This document shows positions 57,056 to 64,000 of a DNA stretch of 64,000 nt, in pieces. Numbering within the stretch: the first letter of the stretch is position 1; each line of letters starts with the position of its first letter. Both the position numbers and the translations under genes were made by a program. The notes beneath the pieces were generated by a model. That model did not search any database. It saw nothing but the letters and a program-made list of their open reading frames with translations, and was not told where the DNA came from. This DNA is from Limnohabitans parvus II-B4 (GTDB taxonomy: Bacteria > Pseudomonadota > Gammaproteobacteria > Burkholderiales > Burkholderiaceae_C), in contig NZ_NESN01000004.1 of the NCBI RefSeq assembly GCF_003063455.1, positions 62,001-126,000 of the forward strand, written 5' to 3'.

Positions 57056-57318
57056 GGTTTGCGCTGATTGAATTTCGACCAATACTGGAACTCGTCTTCA
57101 CGCACTTCGTACTCCAGATCTTCCACGCGCATGAGCATGCGTTCCTTGGCATCGCTCACGGCACGGTTGTAGATGCTGGGGCCGATTTCTTCCAGGACAA
57201 AACCGAGCAAGGCACCGGCAGAAATGTTGCCGATTTTTTGTTCGAAGTTGTCCAGAAAATAGCGCTCAATGCTGGCAATGGCCTGTGCTCGGTCTTCTTT
57301 GCTCAGTTCGATGGCCAT
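57052..57318 (-). CDS. DUF2164 family protein
   Basis: This 88-aa soluble protein has the pattern IELSKEDRAQAIASIERYFL and IGNISAGALLGFVLEEIGP followed by YNRAVSDAKERM, which fits DUF2164. The function is unknown. I use the ATG at 57318 because the upstream frame runs into ridA. It lies 8 bases after ridA and overlaps the lipoprotein gene by 4 bases. Confidence 0.78.
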   Translation of the reverse strand: MAIELSKEDRAQAIASIERYFLDNFEQKIGNISAGALLGFVLEEIGPSIYNRAVSDAKERMLMRVEDLEYEVREDEFQYWSKFNQRKP

Positions 57319-57326
57319 GGCCGTGT

Positions 57327-57785
57327 TCAGCCGATTTCGGCGATCAATTCGATTTCGACACAAGCCCCCATCGGGATTTGGGCCACCCCAAAAGCGCTGC
57401 GTGCATGGGCGCCGGCTTGCGGGCCAAACACCTTGCCCAGCAGCTCGCTGCAACCGTTGGTGACCAAGTGCTGTTCCGTGAAGTCACCGGTCGAGTTGAC
57501 CAAGCTCATCACTTTGACAATGCGCTTGACCTTGTTCAGATCGCCCACGGCCGCGTGCAGCGTGCCCATCAGGTCAATCGCCACGGCGCGGGCGGCTTGT
57601 TGACCTTCGGTCGTGTCGATGTTTTTACCCAATTGACCGACCCAGACTTTGCCGTCCTTTTTGGCGATGTGGCCCGACAGAAAGACCAAATTGCCGGTTT
57701 GCACAAAGGGCACATAGGCTGCGGCCGGCACGGCCACTGGGGGCAATTCGATGTTCAGGGATTTCAGGGTGTCGTAAATGTTCAT
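57327..57785 (-). CDS. RidA family enamine/imine deaminase-like protein
   Basis: This 152-aa protein of the YjgF/YER057c/UK114 family has LELPP-like ELPPVAVPAAAYVPF, VFLSGHIAKKDGKVWVGQLG and a C-terminal FGVAQIPMGACVEIELIAE. Canonical RidA has an arginine in the CVR...P.V..E motif near residue 105; here the region reads HARSAFGVAQIPMGA, typical of the longer RidA-like subgroup. AAAGGA precedes the ATG at 57785. It is probably cotranscribed with DUF2164 and the lipoprotein. The 186-base gap upstream shows no gene. Confidence 0.85.
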   Translation of the reverse strand: MNIYDTLKSLNIELPPVAVPAAAYVPFVQTGNLVFLSGHIAKKDGKVWVGQLGKNIDTTEGQQAARAVAIDLMGTLHAAVGDLNKVKRIVKVMSLVNSTGDFTEQHLVTNGCSELLGKVFGPQAGAHARSAFGVAQIPMGACVEIELIAEIG

Positions 57786-57971
57786 GGAATTTCCTTTGAG
57801 GGTGTAGCGTATTCTTCTGTTGTCGTGCGCGGTGCTTCGCGACTTGGATCTGTGCCCAGTCTTGAAAGACTCCACTGTACCGTGTCATTTCCTGGCTTTC
57901 CGCTGCCTCCCCCTTTTGAGGGATAGATTCATTGGGGAAGCATCCGTTTCCATGCGACTGGCTGCGCAGCT

Positions 57972-58388
57972 TTACCGGATCAATCTAGCCTGCCGTGCTT
58001 GGGCCTCATTGAGGACTTGTTTGCGTCGGGATGCCAAATCAATGACGATGTACTCTTCCCCCACCGCATTGCCACCGCAAGCCGGTGCATCGATGATGAC
58101 CACGACAGGTTTTCCTCGGAATTGGCCGCACACCATGTCCGTGTAGCAGCTGGGATGCAGCTGCACAGTGGCGCTGTCGTTGATGCTCACAATGGGGCTG
58201 TAATTGGCGGGAGCCCATCGGACGCCTCGAGCAAACTGAACGGCAGTGCCATTGCAGTTCAGGCGCTCAACTGTGATTTCTTCGTTGGAAACAAACTTGC
58301 CGCCGTTCAATCGCGCATGGGTTTGTGCAGCGGCGAAAGATGGCATGAGGACGGCCATCATGCAGCTGAGGAAAAAGCTTTTGGTCAT
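57972..58388 (-). CDS. Small secreted protein of unknown function
   Basis: This 138-aa protein has a signal peptide (MAVLMPSFAAAQ region) and a mature part with four cysteines (LNCNG, SCYTDMVC, APACGG), probably forming two disulfides. It is not recognised as a family. AGGAA precedes the ATG. It begins 29 bases after the transglutaminase gene on the same strand and so is probably the last gene of that operon; it might be a substrate or accessory factor. Confidence 0.7.
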   Translation of the reverse strand: MTKSFFLSCMMAVLMPSFAAAQTHARLNGGKFVSNEEITVERLNCNGTAVQFARGVRWAPANYSPIVSINDSATVQLHPSCYTDMVCGQFRGKPVVVIIDAPACGGNAVGEEYIVIDLASRRKQVLNEAQARQARLIR

Positions 58389-58417
58389 GGGGTGTTCCTG
58401 ATCTTCATGTCATCGGG

Positions 58418-59314
58418 TCATTCAATAGGCCTTACCGTCACGGCCACTTCGAGCGTGTGCGCTCCACCACCTTGCAAGACCCCCCGCAATGGCGAGACAT
58501 CGGCAAAGTCGCGTCCGACAGCAAGGCGCACATAGTCCAGTCCTGGGCTGGCCAGGCCAACGCGGTCATTGGTCGGATCCAGATCGAGCCAGCCTTGGCA
58601 TGCGTGGTTGGCCAACTCAGGCAGGTAGACCGAGGCCCAAGCGTGTGAAGCATCGCTGCCCACCAGCCGTGCTTGCCCAGGGGGTGGCTGGGTCAACAGG
58701 TACCCGCTCACATAGCGAGCAGATAAACCCAATGAGCGCAAACAAGCCAACAAAATGTGCGCAAAGTCTTGGCAGACACCGCGCTTTTTTTCCAGGGCTT
58801 CGAGTGCAGGGGTGTTGATGTCGGTGCTGGCGGTTTCGTAGCGGAAGTCCCGGTGCATGCGTGTGGTCAATTCTTGAGCCGCTTGCATCAGGGGTTTGCC
58901 AGGCGTGAAGCTGCTTTGTGCGTAGGTCAGAAAGGCTTCATGCACAGGCGCGTGGTGCGAACCAAAGACAAAGCCGCTGTGCACATCGCCCGGGTGACCA
59001 CCTCGGTAGTGGAAATGCTCGCGCACCGACTCCCAGCTTTGGCTGGCGCTGGCTGCAGGCACAGCCGCCGTCTCGACTTCACTGTGCGCTTGCACCCGCA
59101 AACCGTCGTGCGGACTCGTCAGAGCCCAATAGACCGTGTGGTTTAAAAAAGCATCGATGCGGTGCTGCACAGAGGCCGCAGGCGTCACTTGCAGCGAGTG
59201 GCTGATGACCTTTTGGCAGGGGGTGTGGGCGGGTTGCAGGTGCGCCACATGTTGCGCGGTTTGGACCGACGGGTTGTAGCGGTAACGGGTTTCGTGGGTG
59301 ATGGCCAGGCGCAT
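58418..59314 (-). CDS. Transglutaminase-like cysteine peptidase-fold protein
   Basis: This 298-aa protein has a Bact_transglu_N domain (MRLAITHETRYRYNPSVQTA) followed by a transglutaminase core. The catalytic triad is complete: Cys in KRGVCQDFAHI, His in DASHAWASVYLP and Asp in WLDLDPTNDR. No signal peptide is seen, so it acts in the cytoplasm. Such proteins can cleave or form isopeptide bonds. It lies 15 bases after the ATP-grasp gene in a conserved cluster whose product is unknown. Confidence 0.87.
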   Translation of the reverse strand: MRLAITHETRYRYNPSVQTAQHVAHLQPAHTPCQKVISHSLQVTPAASVQHRIDAFLNHTVYWALTSPHDGLRVQAHSEVETAAVPAASASQSWESVREHFHYRGGHPGDVHSGFVFGSHHAPVHEAFLTYAQSSFTPGKPLMQAAQELTTRMHRDFRYETASTDINTPALEALEKKRGVCQDFAHILLACLRSLGLSARYVSGYLLTQPPPGQARLVGSDASHAWASVYLPELANHACQGWLDLDPTNDRVGLASPGLDYVRLAVGRDFADVSPLRGVLQGGGAHTLEVAVTVRPIE

Positions 59315-59329
59315 GGTGTGGGGGGCTGG

Positions 59330-61987
59330 TCAGGCGCCAACGCTGTAGCGGGCTTCGCCGCTGTGGGTGAAAAACAGGCTGCACAGTCGGTCAGAGACCT
59401 CGTGGGCTGCGCTCTGGCAATGGGCCAATGCGGCATGCAGTGGCAAGCTGCTGTCGCTTCGGTTTGCTGGGACGTTTTCGGGCCAAAGTGATGCGGGGGG
59501 CAGGTCGATGAGTTGGGGTACCCATTCGGCCAAGGGCAAGGTGGCGCCATCGGCCAACTGACCCATGCGCAGCAAACGCGACCGCAAGGTGTGTGCGACC
59601 CAAGCCAGTGAGCGTGGATTGTCGGAATGGGTCACCAGCAAATCCATCAGGGCCTGAGGTGTGCGGCTTTGCTGGTACTGGGCGTGGAAGCTGATGGTGC
59701 TGTCAAACAGGTCGAGCACGGCATCAAAGCCCGCTTGTTCGCCGAGCAGACCCCACTGCACGGCTTCAGACAGGGCGCTCGATAAAAATTGCAGACGCTC
59801 TATGTGGCGACCGATCGAGAGTAAACGCCAGCCGTCATCACGGCTCATCCGGTCGGTTTGTGCGCCAGTCAGTGCGGCCAGCATCTGGCTCGTGTCGGCC
59901 AAGAGCCTTTGCACGGCCAGTGTGTCGGGTGCGGCGCTCAGGTGCTCGGGCCTGAAGAATCGCGATTCGGCTTGTTCGAGCAAGCGCCAATGCTCGGGCG
60001 AGAGGCGTTCGCGCACCGAGGCGGCCGCCAGTCGAACGGCGCGCAAATTGAAGCCGACGCTGGTCGCCAGTTCCTTGTCCCACAGCCCGGCAATGAGCGA
60101 GCGTTCAAAAACGCGATGTGCTTGCGATGCGGCGGGTACGCCCGCTCGCACCAGGCCGTGCTGTGTGGCCATGCGGGTGATGAAGTTGAGCAAGCCTGGT
60201 TGGTTCTGGTTCTCACTGCCCAAAATTTCCAGACTTAGGCGGACCAGGCGCAAGGTGTTTTCGGTGCGTTCGGTGTAACGGCCCATCCAAAACAGATTTT
60301 CTGCGGCACGGCTGGTGACCAGGCGTTGCCGCTGGGAAGAGGCCCCCGATGAGGTGTTGGGTGACTGAGACTGAGACTGAGACGGTTCAGGTGCATCGCG
60401 GGTCTGGCTGCGCTCGGCCCTTGGGCTTTGCACCCACACGTCGGCGCTGCTGCCACCGCGCTGCATGGAGGCAATGCCTGTCTGTGTGCCCAAGCGAGCC
60501 AGGCCACCCGGCAAGACTTGCCAGTGGCCTTGGGCATTGGCCACGGCGAACACGCGCAACACCACCGGCCGAGACTGGATGGAGGCGGCTCCATCCGAAT
60601 CGGTTTGCCAGGTGGGTTGGTGCGACAACGGCAGCCACGACTGCAGCGTGTGCGCATCTGGGTCGCGCAAGATGCGGCCCGCCCACTCGTCTTGCTCACG
60701 ACGCGAGAGCGTGTGACCCAGAACTGGCTCAAAGCTTTGGCGGTCGGTGTTGTAGGGGTAGGTGGGTTTGATCACGCACTGGCCGATGCGTGGCAACACA
60801 TCTTGCAATGCAGCGGCTTCGCCGCACCACCAGCTCGGTATGGCGGGCAGTTGCAGTGCTTCACCCAGCAGGTCGCGTGCCAGTGCGGGCATGAAGCCCA
60901 GCAGCGCGTTCGACTCCAGAAAGCCCGAGCCAGGTGTATTGGCCACCAGCACGTGGCCACGGCGCACCGCTTGCAGCAGGCCCGGCACACCCAGAGTGGA
61001 GTCGGCTCGCATCTCCAGCGGGTCAAGCCAGTCGTCATCCACGCGCTTGAGCAGGCCATGCACGGGTTGCAGGCCTTGCAAGGTTTTCAAATAGAGCTTT
61101 TCGTCGCGCACGGTCAGGTCATTGCCCTGCACCAGACTCAGACCCAGATAGCGTGCGAGGTAGGCGTGCTCAAAATACGTTTCGTTGTAAGGCCCCGGGG
61201 TGAGCAGTGCAATGTGGGCTGAAGCCCCGGCAGGGCTGCGAGCCTTGATGCCGTCGATCAGTGTTCGGTAGGTTTCGGCCAAGCGTTGCACCGCCAGAGC
61301 CTCAAAGGCTTGCGGAAACAGGCGCGAAACAATCTGCCGGTTTTCAAGCAAATAACCCAGACCCGAAGGAGCTTGCGTGCGCTGTGACAGCAGCCACCAG
61401 CAGCCGTCAGGCCCGCGTGCCAAGTCAAAAGCGGCCAAGGACAAATAGCGCCCACCGACAGGAGGCACGCCGTGCATGGCGGGCAGGTAGGCCGGGTGGC
61501 CCTGGACGAGGGCTGCGGGGAGTTGGCCACTGAGCACGAGTTTTTGCGGCCCATAAGCGTCGGCCATGATGCTTTCGAGCAGTTGCATGCGCTGCATCAC
61601 GCCCGCTTCAATTTGCTGCCAGTCCTTGTGGCCCAGCATCAGTGGAAACAGATCGAGAGACCAAGGGCGCTGCGGCTGATCGGCTGCTGCATACACGTTG
61701 TAAGTGATGCCGTTGTCCCGCACTTGCCGCTGCAGGTTGGCCATGCGGGTGTTCAGGTCCGACTCTTGGCCTGTGCTTTCTGACGCCAGTGGGGCGATGA
61801 AGGTTTGCCAAGGCTCGCTGATCGCTGCGGCGGTTTTTTCCGCATGGACTCGATGCGGGGTCTGATCAGCGGGGGTGACTTCGCCCCGCAATTCGTCCCA
61901 GTGCCCGGCAGGTGCGCACTCTTGCTGAAGCCCCAGCCATTTCACGGCTTCAGCTGAGCGGTCCTGATAGGGCGAAGTGTCATTCAT
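59330..61987 (-). CDS. Circularly permuted ATP-grasp protein fused to an alpha-E domain
   Basis: This 885-aa fusion has two parts. Residues about 85-540 form a circularly permuted type-2 ATP-grasp domain: PFPLMLGHKDW-type start (DLFPLMLGHKDWQQIEAGV), LLTPGPYNETYFEHAYLAR, VKRVDDDWLDPLEMR-like LLKRVDDDWLDPLE and CVIKPTYPYN. After a low-complexity SQSQSQSPNTSSGASS linker comes an alpha-E domain (SRAAENLFWMGRYTERTENT). ATP-grasp enzymes make amide bonds; the alpha-E part is helical with unknown role. I start at ATG 61987, 17 bases after the DUF2126 gene; the frame is open further upstream. Confidence 0.85.
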   Translation of the reverse strand: MNDTSPYQDRSAEAVKWLGLQQECAPAGHWDELRGEVTPADQTPHRVHAEKTAAAISEPWQTFIAPLASESTGQESDLNTRMANLQRQVRDNGITYNVYAAADQPQRPWSLDLFPLMLGHKDWQQIEAGVMQRMQLLESIMADAYGPQKLVLSGQLPAALVQGHPAYLPAMHGVPPVGGRYLSLAAFDLARGPDGCWWLLSQRTQAPSGLGYLLENRQIVSRLFPQAFEALAVQRLAETYRTLIDGIKARSPAGASAHIALLTPGPYNETYFEHAYLARYLGLSLVQGNDLTVRDEKLYLKTLQGLQPVHGLLKRVDDDWLDPLEMRADSTLGVPGLLQAVRRGHVLVANTPGSGFLESNALLGFMPALARDLLGEALQLPAIPSWWCGEAAALQDVLPRIGQCVIKPTYPYNTDRQSFEPVLGHTLSRREQDEWAGRILRDPDAHTLQSWLPLSHQPTWQTDSDGAASIQSRPVVLRVFAVANAQGHWQVLPGGLARLGTQTGIASMQRGGSSADVWVQSPRAERSQTRDAPEPSQSQSQSPNTSSGASSQRQRLVTSRAAENLFWMGRYTERTENTLRLVRLSLEILGSENQNQPGLLNFITRMATQHGLVRAGVPAASQAHRVFERSLIAGLWDKELATSVGFNLRAVRLAAASVRERLSPEHWRLLEQAESRFFRPEHLSAAPDTLAVQRLLADTSQMLAALTGAQTDRMSRDDGWRLLSIGRHIERLQFLSSALSEAVQWGLLGEQAGFDAVLDLFDSTISFHAQYQQSRTPQALMDLLVTHSDNPRSLAWVAHTLRSRLLRMGQLADGATLPLAEWVPQLIDLPPASLWPENVPANRSDSSLPLHAALAHCQSAAHEVSDRLCSLFFTHSGEARYSVGA

Positions 61988-62004
61988 CAAACCATTGTCG
62001 CTGA

Positions 62005-64000
62005 TCAGGCCCGTCGCAGATCCAATGTGTACGGAAACTCTGCGCTGGCATGCAAGCCGGCGTTGGGGCCGAGCGCTGCCAGGTTGCGCATCGTGCCCGG
62101 GGTGTGTCCCATGCGGAAGAAACGCGCCAGGCGGCGGCTTTCGGCCTCGTAGGCATTGACCGGAAAGGTGTCGTAGTTGCGTCCGCCCGGGTGCACCACA
62201 TGGTATTGGCAGCCGCCGAGAGAGCGCTTCATCCACGTGTCCACCAGGTCCACCGTCAGTGGCGCGTGCACACCGATGCTGGGGTGCAGCGACGAGGGCG
62301 GGTTCCAGGCCTTGTATCGCACGCTGGCCACGTATTCACCCACCACGCCCGTGGGCTGCAGGGGCAGGGCTTTGCCGTTGACGGTGACGCAATGGCGTGA
62401 AGGGTTCATGCCCGTCACATGCACCTCAATGCGCTCCAGCGACGAATCCACATAACGGGCGGTGCCGCCCGCCGAGCTTTCTTCGCCCATGACGTGCCAA
62501 GGCTCCAGCGCATTGCGCAGGGTGAGCACGGCGCCATCGACCCTGATTTGGCCGACCAGCGGGAAGCGGAACTCGAAATGCGGTGCAAACCAGGCGGGAT
62601 CGAAATGGCAACCCGCGTCGCCCAGTTCCGTGAGCACGTCGTCAAAGTCTTTGTGAATCCAGTGCGGCAGCATGAAGCGGTCGTGCAGCTCGGTGCCCCA
62701 GCGGGTCACGGGGGCGGCATAGGGCTCGTCCCAGAATCGGGCCACCAGCGCCCGCAGCAGCAGCTGCTGCACGATGCTCATGCGGGCGTGTGGCGGCATC
62801 TCGAAGGCCCGCAGCTCCAGCAGGCCCAAGCGGCCCGTGCTGCTGTCGGGCGAGTACATCTTGTCGATGCAAAACTCGCTGCGGTGCGTGTTGCCGGTCA
62901 CGTCCACCAGGATGTTGCGCAGGGTGCGATCGACGACCCACGGGGCCATGTCGGTGCCGAATTTTTGCCGGTTTTTCACGATCTCGCGCAGGGCGATTTC
63001 CAGCTCATAGACCTGGTCGTTGCGGGCTTCGTCCACGCGCGGGGCCTGGCTGGTCGGTCCGATGAACATGCCGCTGAACAAATAGCTCAAGCTGGGGTGG
63101 TTGTGCCAGTAAAGGATCAGGCTGGCCAGCAATTCGGGTCGGCGTAAAAACGGGCTGTCTGCCGGGGTGGCCCCGCCCATGACCATGTGGTTGCCGCCGC
63201 CCGTGCCCGTGTGGCGGCCGTCGGTCATGAACTTTTCGGCCGACAGGCGCGTCTCGAAAGCGGCTTTGTACAAAAACTCCGTGTGTTCGACCAACTCTTT
63301 CCAGTTGTGGGCCGGGTGGATGTTGACCTCGATCACGCCGGGGTCGGGTGTGACCTGCAGCAGTTTCAGGCGCGGGTCGCGTGGCGGCGGGTAGCCTTCC
63401 ATGACGATTTTCATGCCCAGCGTTCTGGCCGTGGCTTCGACGGCACTCACCAGCGCCAGGTAGTCTTCCAGCCGGGCCAGAGGCGGCATGAAGACGTACA
63501 ACACGCCAGATTTTTCACCTTGCTGTTGCGCCTCGGCCTCGACCTTGGGGCCGTTGGCACGGCGCGGGTCGCGCACTTCCACACACAGGGCGGTGCGCAC
63601 CACAGAGGCGTCGGACTCGAACTTGGCTGCCGGACTTGCTGGAGCCGTTGCCTTTTGGACGTGGCGCGGCTGCAGGGTGATCGGGGCGGCCGCTGGCAAG
63701 GCGCTGCGGGGCGAAAACGGATCTTGCTCGATCATGTGCCAGCGGTCGGTCGGTGCTGCCCACGGCAAGGAGTCGAGTGGCAAGCGCCAGCCCATGGGGG
63801 AGTCGCCGGGCATGAGGTACATGCGCTCGTCGCGCAGGAACCAGCGGCCGGTTTGCCAAGGTGCCCCGCTCAGATTGGGGGTCTTTGACGAGGTGGCTTG
63901 CTCAACGGCTGGTTCAGCAGCTGGTTCAAAAGGCTGCAGCGGCAGCACATAACCCACAGGCTGGTCCAGCCCTTGGCTGAAGATGCGACGCAAACGGATG
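62005..64000 (-). CDS. DUF2126 protein, C-terminal part (N-terminus outside window)
   Basis: This is the last 664 or so codons of a large cytosolic protein; the frame remains open at the right edge, and full-length members run to about 1100 aa with an N-terminal transglutaminase domain. Visible blocks include GYVLPLQP, KFMTDGRHTGTGGGNHMVMG, HPSLSYLFSGMFIGPTSQAP and FCIDKMYSPDSSTGRLGLLE. The TDGRHxGTGGGNH region resembles active-site loops of glutamine-synthetase-like ligases, consistent with an amide-forming role. It precedes the ATP-grasp gene by 17 bases. Confidence 0.85.
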   Translation of the reverse strand, partial: IRLRRIFSQGLDQPVGYVLPLQPFEPAAEPAVEQATSSKTPNLSGAPWQTGRWFLRDERMYLMPGDSPMGWRLPLDSLPWAAPTDRWHMIEQDPFSPRSALPAAAPITLQPRHVQKATAPASPAAKFESDASVVRTALCVEVRDPRRANGPKVEAEAQQQGEKSGVLYVFMPPLARLEDYLALVSAVEATARTLGMKIVMEGYPPPRDPRLKLLQVTPDPGVIEVNIHPAHNWKELVEHTEFLYKAAFETRLSAEKFMTDGRHTGTGGGNHMVMGGATPADSPFLRRPELLASLILYWHNHPSLSYLFSGMFIGPTSQAPRVDEARNDQVYELEIALREIVKNRQKFGTDMAPWVVDRTLRNILVDVTGNTHRSEFCIDKMYSPDSSTGRLGLLELRAFEMPPHARMSIVQQLLLRALVARFWDEPYAAPVTRWGTELHDRFMLPHWIHKDFDDVLTELGDAGCHFDPAWFAPHFEFRFPLVGQIRVDGAVLTLRNALEPWHVMGEESSAGGTARYVDSSLERIEVHVTGMNPSRHCVTVNGKALPLQPTGVVGEYVASVRYKAWNPPSSLHPSIGVHAPLTVDLVDTWMKRSLGGCQYHVVHPGGRNYDTFPVNAYEAESRRLARFFRMGHTPGTMRNLAALGPNAGLHASAEFPYTLDLRRA

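Overview
The window reads as chromosomal DNA of a betaproteobacterium of the order Burkholderiales, most likely family Comamonadaceae (Limnohabitans/Rhodoferax-like). Reasons: high-GC codon use throughout; a 14-subunit-type nuo operon closed by a DUF2818 gene; a pyrG-kdsA-DUF1330-eno-ftsB cluster; a Bug-type solute receptor; an endonuclease-type MutL; and many ATGA stop/start overlaps. This placement is inferred from gene order and protein families, not from rRNA. No rRNA, tRNA, CRISPR array, prophage or insertion-sequence transposase was seen.

Layout. 1-11.1 kb: respiratory complex I from the 3' part of nuoF to nuoN, then DUF2818. 11.1-12.7 kb: a NUDIX hydrolase, a DUF1178 protein and the ribosome-rescue factor ArfB. 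12.7-17.1 kb, minus strand: mutL, a Bcr/CflA-type MFS exporter and miaA, with a 25-bp inverted repeat between mutL and the exporter. 17.2-17.9 kb: dedA. 18.0-24.3 kb: a sugar uptake and catabolism locus split into two divergent arms. The minus arm encodes binding protein, permease and PfkB kinase. The plus arm encodes ATPase, RbsD/FucU mutarotase, ROK regulator and a transaldolase-type aldolase. A 25-bp operator-like palindrome lies between the arms. 24.3-27.4 kb: amiC and tsaE divergent from queG. 27.5-33 kb: an AEC transporter, a Bug receptor, xerD, a DUF455 protein, a gamma-carbonic anhydrase and hslO. 33.1-38.8 kb, minus strand: pyrG, kdsA, DUF1330, eno, ftsB, pnuC and a NadR-type kinase. 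38.8-42.3 kb: coaBC-dut, slyD and roxA. 42.4-46.8 kb: a small lipoprotein behind a possible small RNA or attenuator; on the minus strand an MFS transporter, a 39-codon membrane ORF, a methyltransferase, dapA and bamC. 46.9-51.4 kb: parE and parC. 51.5-56.3 kb: a LuxR-type regulator, DUF3237 and two tandem tannase-family esterases. 56.3-57.8 kb: small genes including DUF1993, DUF2164 and RidA. 58-64 kb, minus strand: a DUF2126 / circularly permuted ATP-grasp-alpha-E / transglutaminase cluster followed by a small secreted protein. It runs off the right edge and is the least characterised system here.

Most of the window is housekeeping. The parts that deserve a second look are the transglutaminase/ATP-grasp cluster, the putative leader RNA at 42.4 kb, REP-like palindromes (one lying inside the mutL coding sequence), the divergent sugar locus with its palindromes, and several genes whose -10-like hexamer sits 6-8 bases before the start codon, which suggests leaderless mRNAs. 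All calls come from reading the sequence; no database search was run.
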